Shown here piece by piece: positions 51,107-53,618 of a DNA stretch of 53,618 nt. Where the stretch lies: contig JALNYO010000022.1 of assembly GCA_023229765.1 (NCBI GenBank), positions 1 to 53,618 on the forward strand, written 5' to 3'. The DNA comes from Syntrophales bacterium. Lineage in GTDB: Bacteria > Desulfobacterota > Syntrophia > Syntrophales > UBA5619. Made by a program: the position numbers and the translations under genes. The first letter of the stretch is position 1. Each line of letters begins with the position of its first letter. Under the pieces are notes generated by a model, which saw only the letters and a list, made by a program, of their open reading frames with translations, was not told the origin of the DNA and made no database searches.

Positions 51107-52261
51107 ATGCGCATCAAATTACTTAAAGCCATTCCGATTCATTACCCGTTAGAAGATGTTTTCCGTGCTGGCACATATCAGGTGTCCAACCGCGACACCA
51201 TTGTCACTGTGGTGGTTTTTGAAAACGGCGTTACGGGTGAGACCTACGGCGGTGACGAAGACATGGAACAGGATCGGGTCGTGGGACTGATAAACAAGGA
51301 GTTCCAGCATTTCCTGGTTGGCAGAGACATCGATTCCCGGGAAGATATTGCTAAAGTTTACGATGATCTAATGAATTTACCTATCGACCTCGGGTACCGG
51401 GCTCTGATTGATCTGGATATGGGGCGCCACGGAATTCAGCAACAGGCCTTGTCACTAGTCGACCTGGTGCTTTGGGACGGACTCGGCAAACTCAAGAATA
51501 AACCGGTTACCGAATTGCTTGGCGGAGCAAAGCGTACACGCTTGCCTGTCATCAGCATAGGTGGCTACTATCACCCAAATGATCCCCAGGGAACAGCCGA
51601 TGAAGCCGCGAAACTTCGTGAATTCGGTGTGGGCGGGCTGAAGATGAAAGTCGGGCGAGCTACTTTTGAGGAAGATTTAGCGCGGATCAATGCAGCCTGG
51701 ATGTCGGCGGGCAAGGATTTCATGCTGGCCGTGGATGTGAACCAGGGCTGGACAGTCTCACAAGCCAAGACATTCTGCGGGCAGGTTTCCGATCTGGGAC
51801 TGGCTTGGCTGGAAGAACCGGTTAAATGGTACGACTGCTTGACCGGGCTTGCCGAAGTACGTAAGGAGTCAAAGATTCCCATTGTAGCCGGACAAGGCGA
51901 CATCTCCCAGTACAGGAGTTGTGACTTGGTCCGTTACGGAGCCGTGGATCAGCTCAACACTGATATGACTCTGGTGGGTGGCATCACCGCATGGATGAGA
52001 GTGGCCGAGTTTGCCGAACAGCACGGCGTCATCATGGGGCATCACGAAGAGCCACAGGTCTCACTTACCACCTTATCCGTGGTGAAACTCAACGCTCCTG
52101 TGGAAATTTTTGCCAATGAAAAACGCGATCCACTCTGGCGCAATATTATGAAGAATCCGCCGCGCGTGGCCGATGGGTTCATGGACGTACCCGACGGTAT
52201 CGGTCTCGGCATTCCGCTAAACTGGGATTTTATAAACAAATTTACACGAAACATAATGTAA
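51107..52261 (+). CDS. Enolase-superfamily enzyme (mandelate racemase/muconate lactonizing type)
   Basis: A 384-residue barrel enzyme. The N-terminal capping domain precedes KxK-type LKMKVGRATF (catalytic Lys pair), the metal ligand region AVDVNQGWT, WLEEPVKWYD and VAGQGDIS, and a GHHEEP segment that could supply the second base His. Members abstract the proton alpha to a carboxylate: racemisation, dehydration or cycloisomerisation. The exact reaction is not defined. Its neighbours suggest it epimerises or dehydrates an imported acid. It stands between two fumarase-type pairs. Confidence 0.88.
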   Translation: MRIKLLKAIPIHYPLEDVFRAGTYQVSNRDTIVTVVVFENGVTGETYGGDEDMEQDRVVGLINKEFQHFLVGRDIDSREDIAKVYDDLMNLPIDLGYRALIDLDMGRHGIQQQALSLVDLVLWDGLGKLKNKPVTELLGGAKRTRLPVISIGGYYHPNDPQGTADEAAKLREFGVGGLKMKVGRATFEEDLARINAAWMSAGKDFMLAVDVNQGWTVSQAKTFCGQVSDLGLAWLEEPVKWYDCLTGLAEVRKESKIPIVAGQGDISQYRSCDLVRYGAVDQLNTDMTLVGGITAWMRVAEFAEQHGVIMGHHEEPQVSLTTLSVVKLNAPVEIFANEKRDPLWRNIMKNPPRVADGFMDVPDGIGLGIPLNWDFINKFTRNIM

Positions 52262-52300
52262 AAATACGCCATAGTACCTTTCAGGAAGCGTGATCGCACA

Positions 52301-52459
52301 ATGTCTGGTATCTTGGATAACGCCCGGTGGCACCATGCCAAGGCATTAACCCCATGGTTGACAGGGCATCAAGATATCTTTCAGCTCGATTATCTTCCGC
52401 CATACTTCCCGGATTTGAATACTATCGAAAGAGGATGGAAGAGAGAATATGCAGCATGA
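52301..52459 (+). pseudogene. C-terminal remnant of an IS630-family transposase
   Basis: A 52-residue frame contains DNARWHHAK and LPPYFPDLNTIERGW, the usual DDE-D/E end of IS630 transposases (DNARxHHAK and LPPYSPxLNPIERxW). Everything before it is absent and the preceding gene ends at 52261. It is a scar of an insertion, and it separates the enolase gene from the second fumarase pair. No further features were seen in 52262-52560. Confidence 0.8.
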
Positions 52460-52560
52460 TCTTAGGCGGAAAGCGGCAGGGTCAGGTGTGAATATTTAAC
52501 CGTTTTAAGCGCAGGCGTATTTAATGCCATGTATTGAGGTTTAATAAACAGGAGAAGACC

Positions 52561-53400
52561 ATGAGAGATATCAATATCAGTGAGATAGTTTCAACTGTGA
52601 AAACTTTACTGATAGATGCAAATTACCATTTGGGGCAGGATATCGTAGCTGCGTTCGATCGGGGGATTGCCAGCGATGAATCGCCCGTCGCCAGGGAAGT
52701 TCTCACGGAACTTAAGGAAAACGCCAGGATTGCCGCAGAAGGCGAATATCCGCTCTGCCAGGATACGGGTCTCGCTGTCCTGTTCGTCGATATTGGTCAG
52801 GATGTCCACGTTGTGGGCGGGAACATCAAAGACGCCTTCAACGAAGGCGTGAGGCAGGCCTACAAAGACGGATATTTGCGAAAATCGTCCTGCGATCCCT
52901 TTACCAGAAAAAATACGGGGGACAACACCCCGGCCATCATCCACTACGATATTGTCCCCGGAGACAAAATCAAAATCATGGCCGTCCCGAAGGGCGGCGG
53001 GGCGGAGAACATGAGCCGCGTCCAGATGTTGACCCCTTCGGCGGGTGTCGAAGGGATAAAGGATTACATCGTCAACCGGATCAGGGAATCCGGTTCCAAC
53101 CCCTGTCCGCCCGTAATTGTCGGCGTGGGGATCGGCGGAACGCTTGAGAGAACGGCCATCCTGGCCAAGAAGGCATTGCTGCGCAAGGTGGGTGAGCGCA
53201 ACCCCGATCCCAAGATTGCCGCGATCGAACGGGAGGTGCTGGAGCTGATCAATAAACTCGGGACAGGACCTATGGGTTATGGCGGCACGACCACGGCGCT
53301 CGAGGTTTTCTTCGAGGTTGAACCCTGCCATATCGCCAGCCTCCCGCTGGCGGTGAATGTTCAGTGTCATCAAAACAGGCATAAGGAAGCAACTATCTAA
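52561..53400 (+). CDS. fumA: Class I fumarase-type hydro-lyase, alpha subunit (second copy)
   Basis: A 279-residue alpha subunit closely related to that at 49575: PLCQDTGLAVLF, NPCPPVIVGVGIGG and VQCHQNRHKEATI. The ATG at 52561 follows CAGGAGAAGACC; an upstream in-frame ATG at 52534 lacks this. GC-rich codons resemble the core genes more than the first copy does, so this may be the housekeeping fumarase. It pairs with the truncated beta subunit downstream. Confidence 0.92.
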   Translation: MRDINISEIVSTVKTLLIDANYHLGQDIVAAFDRGIASDESPVAREVLTELKENARIAAEGEYPLCQDTGLAVLFVDIGQDVHVVGGNIKDAFNEGVRQAYKDGYLRKSSCDPFTRKNTGDNTPAIIHYDIVPGDKIKIMAVPKGGGAENMSRVQMLTPSAGVEGIKDYIVNRIRESGSNPCPPVIVGVGIGGTLERTAILAKKALLRKVGERNPDPKIAAIEREVLELINKLGTGPMGYGGTTTALEVFFEVEPCHIASLPLAVNVQCHQNRHKEATI

Positions 53401-53412
53401 GGGAGGAAGAGC

Positions 53413-53618
53413 ATGGCAAACGAAATTCGGCTGAAAACACCCTTGACCGATGCAGATACTGATAAATTGAAAATAGGCGACAAGGTTCTTATTTCCGGCA
53501 TTATCTACACGGGAAGGGATGCTGCCCACAAGCGGATGATCGAGCTTGTCAATGCGGGCAAGGAATTGCCTATCGACGTCAAGGGCCAGATAATCTACTA
53601 CGTCGGTCCGACCCCGGC
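53413..53618 (+). CDS. fumB: Class I fumarase-type hydro-lyase, beta subunit (second copy, cut by window end)
   Basis: The first 68 codons of a beta subunit, with KIGDKVLISGIIYTGRDAAHK and the conserved QIIYYVGPTP. GGGAGGAAGAGC before the ATG is a good ribosome site. The gene continues past the right edge. It is 12 bases after its alpha subunit. Confidence 0.93.
   Translation, partial: MANEIRLKTPLTDADTDKLKIGDKVLISGIIYTGRDAAHKRMIELVNAGKELPIDVKGQIIYYVGPTP

Noticed and set aside
1..53618. CRISPR arrays and tRNA or rRNA genes
   Set aside because: No regularly spaced direct repeats, cloverleaf-forming segments or rRNA-like sequence were noticed in any gap.

Overview
The window reads as chromosomal DNA of an anaerobic, probably syntrophic Desulfobacterota (former Deltaproteobacteria) bacterium, plausibly of the Syntrophales. 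That placement is inferred from gene content: an acyl-CoA dehydrogenase and acyl-CoA carboxylase parts, two TRAP transporters, an NtrB/NtrC-type pair, a lone TrpB2, a citramalate synthase and 4Fe-4S class I fumarases, next to ordinary bacterial housekeeping blocks. No 16S or other marker is present to confirm it.

Layout. 1-3127: palindromic repeats, then an XRE-cupin regulator, an acyl-CoA dehydrogenase and a GpsA-like dehydrogenase. 3208-4903: a lone TrpB2 gene behind an apparent tryptophan attenuator, whose 19-residue leader peptide has three consecutive Trp codons and is followed by alternative stems and a terminator. 5021-6681: a small Cys-containing protein and RarA. 7214-10439: a membrane sensor kinase and NtrC-type regulator with a possible 21-residue membrane micro-protein. 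10548-16192 (minus): one TRAP transporter plus 5-oxoprolinase PxpABC, a pyroglutamate uptake and use operon. 16329-17861 (minus): a diadenylate cyclase fused to YbbR repeats. 18070-21280: sirtuin, NRDE protein, acyl-CoA carboxylase. 21453-26434 (minus): the classic rpmH-rnpA-yidD-yidC-jag-mnmE cluster, with dnaA absent upstream. 26584-27253 (minus): a PIN/DUF104 toxin-antitoxin pair. 27562-31456: an FbpABC-type ABC importer. 31669-41093: dprA-topA-trmFO, plsC, ftsK, rimO. 41193-43682: an orphan biotin carrier protein (minus), a MITE-like element, and citramalate synthase behind a terminator and possible leader peptide.

43735-53618 is an accessory catabolic region. It begins with transposase scars, then a GntR/FCD regulator, an aspartase/fumarase-superfamily lyase, a second TRAP transporter, a class I fumarase-type dehydratase pair, an enolase-superfamily enzyme, an IS630 scar and a second fumarase pair that runs off the right edge. 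The first part is more AT-rich by eye than the flanking core genes. Together these genes look like a pathway importing an acidic substrate, adjusting its stereochemistry, and cleaving it to fumarate that is hydrated to malate; the substrate cannot be read from the sequence.

The strongest unexpected observations are the WWW leader in front of a trpB2 that has no trpA beside it, the CdaA-YbbR fusion with an altered RHR motif, and the lyase/TRAP/fumarase/enolase island. No tRNA, rRNA or CRISPR array was seen.
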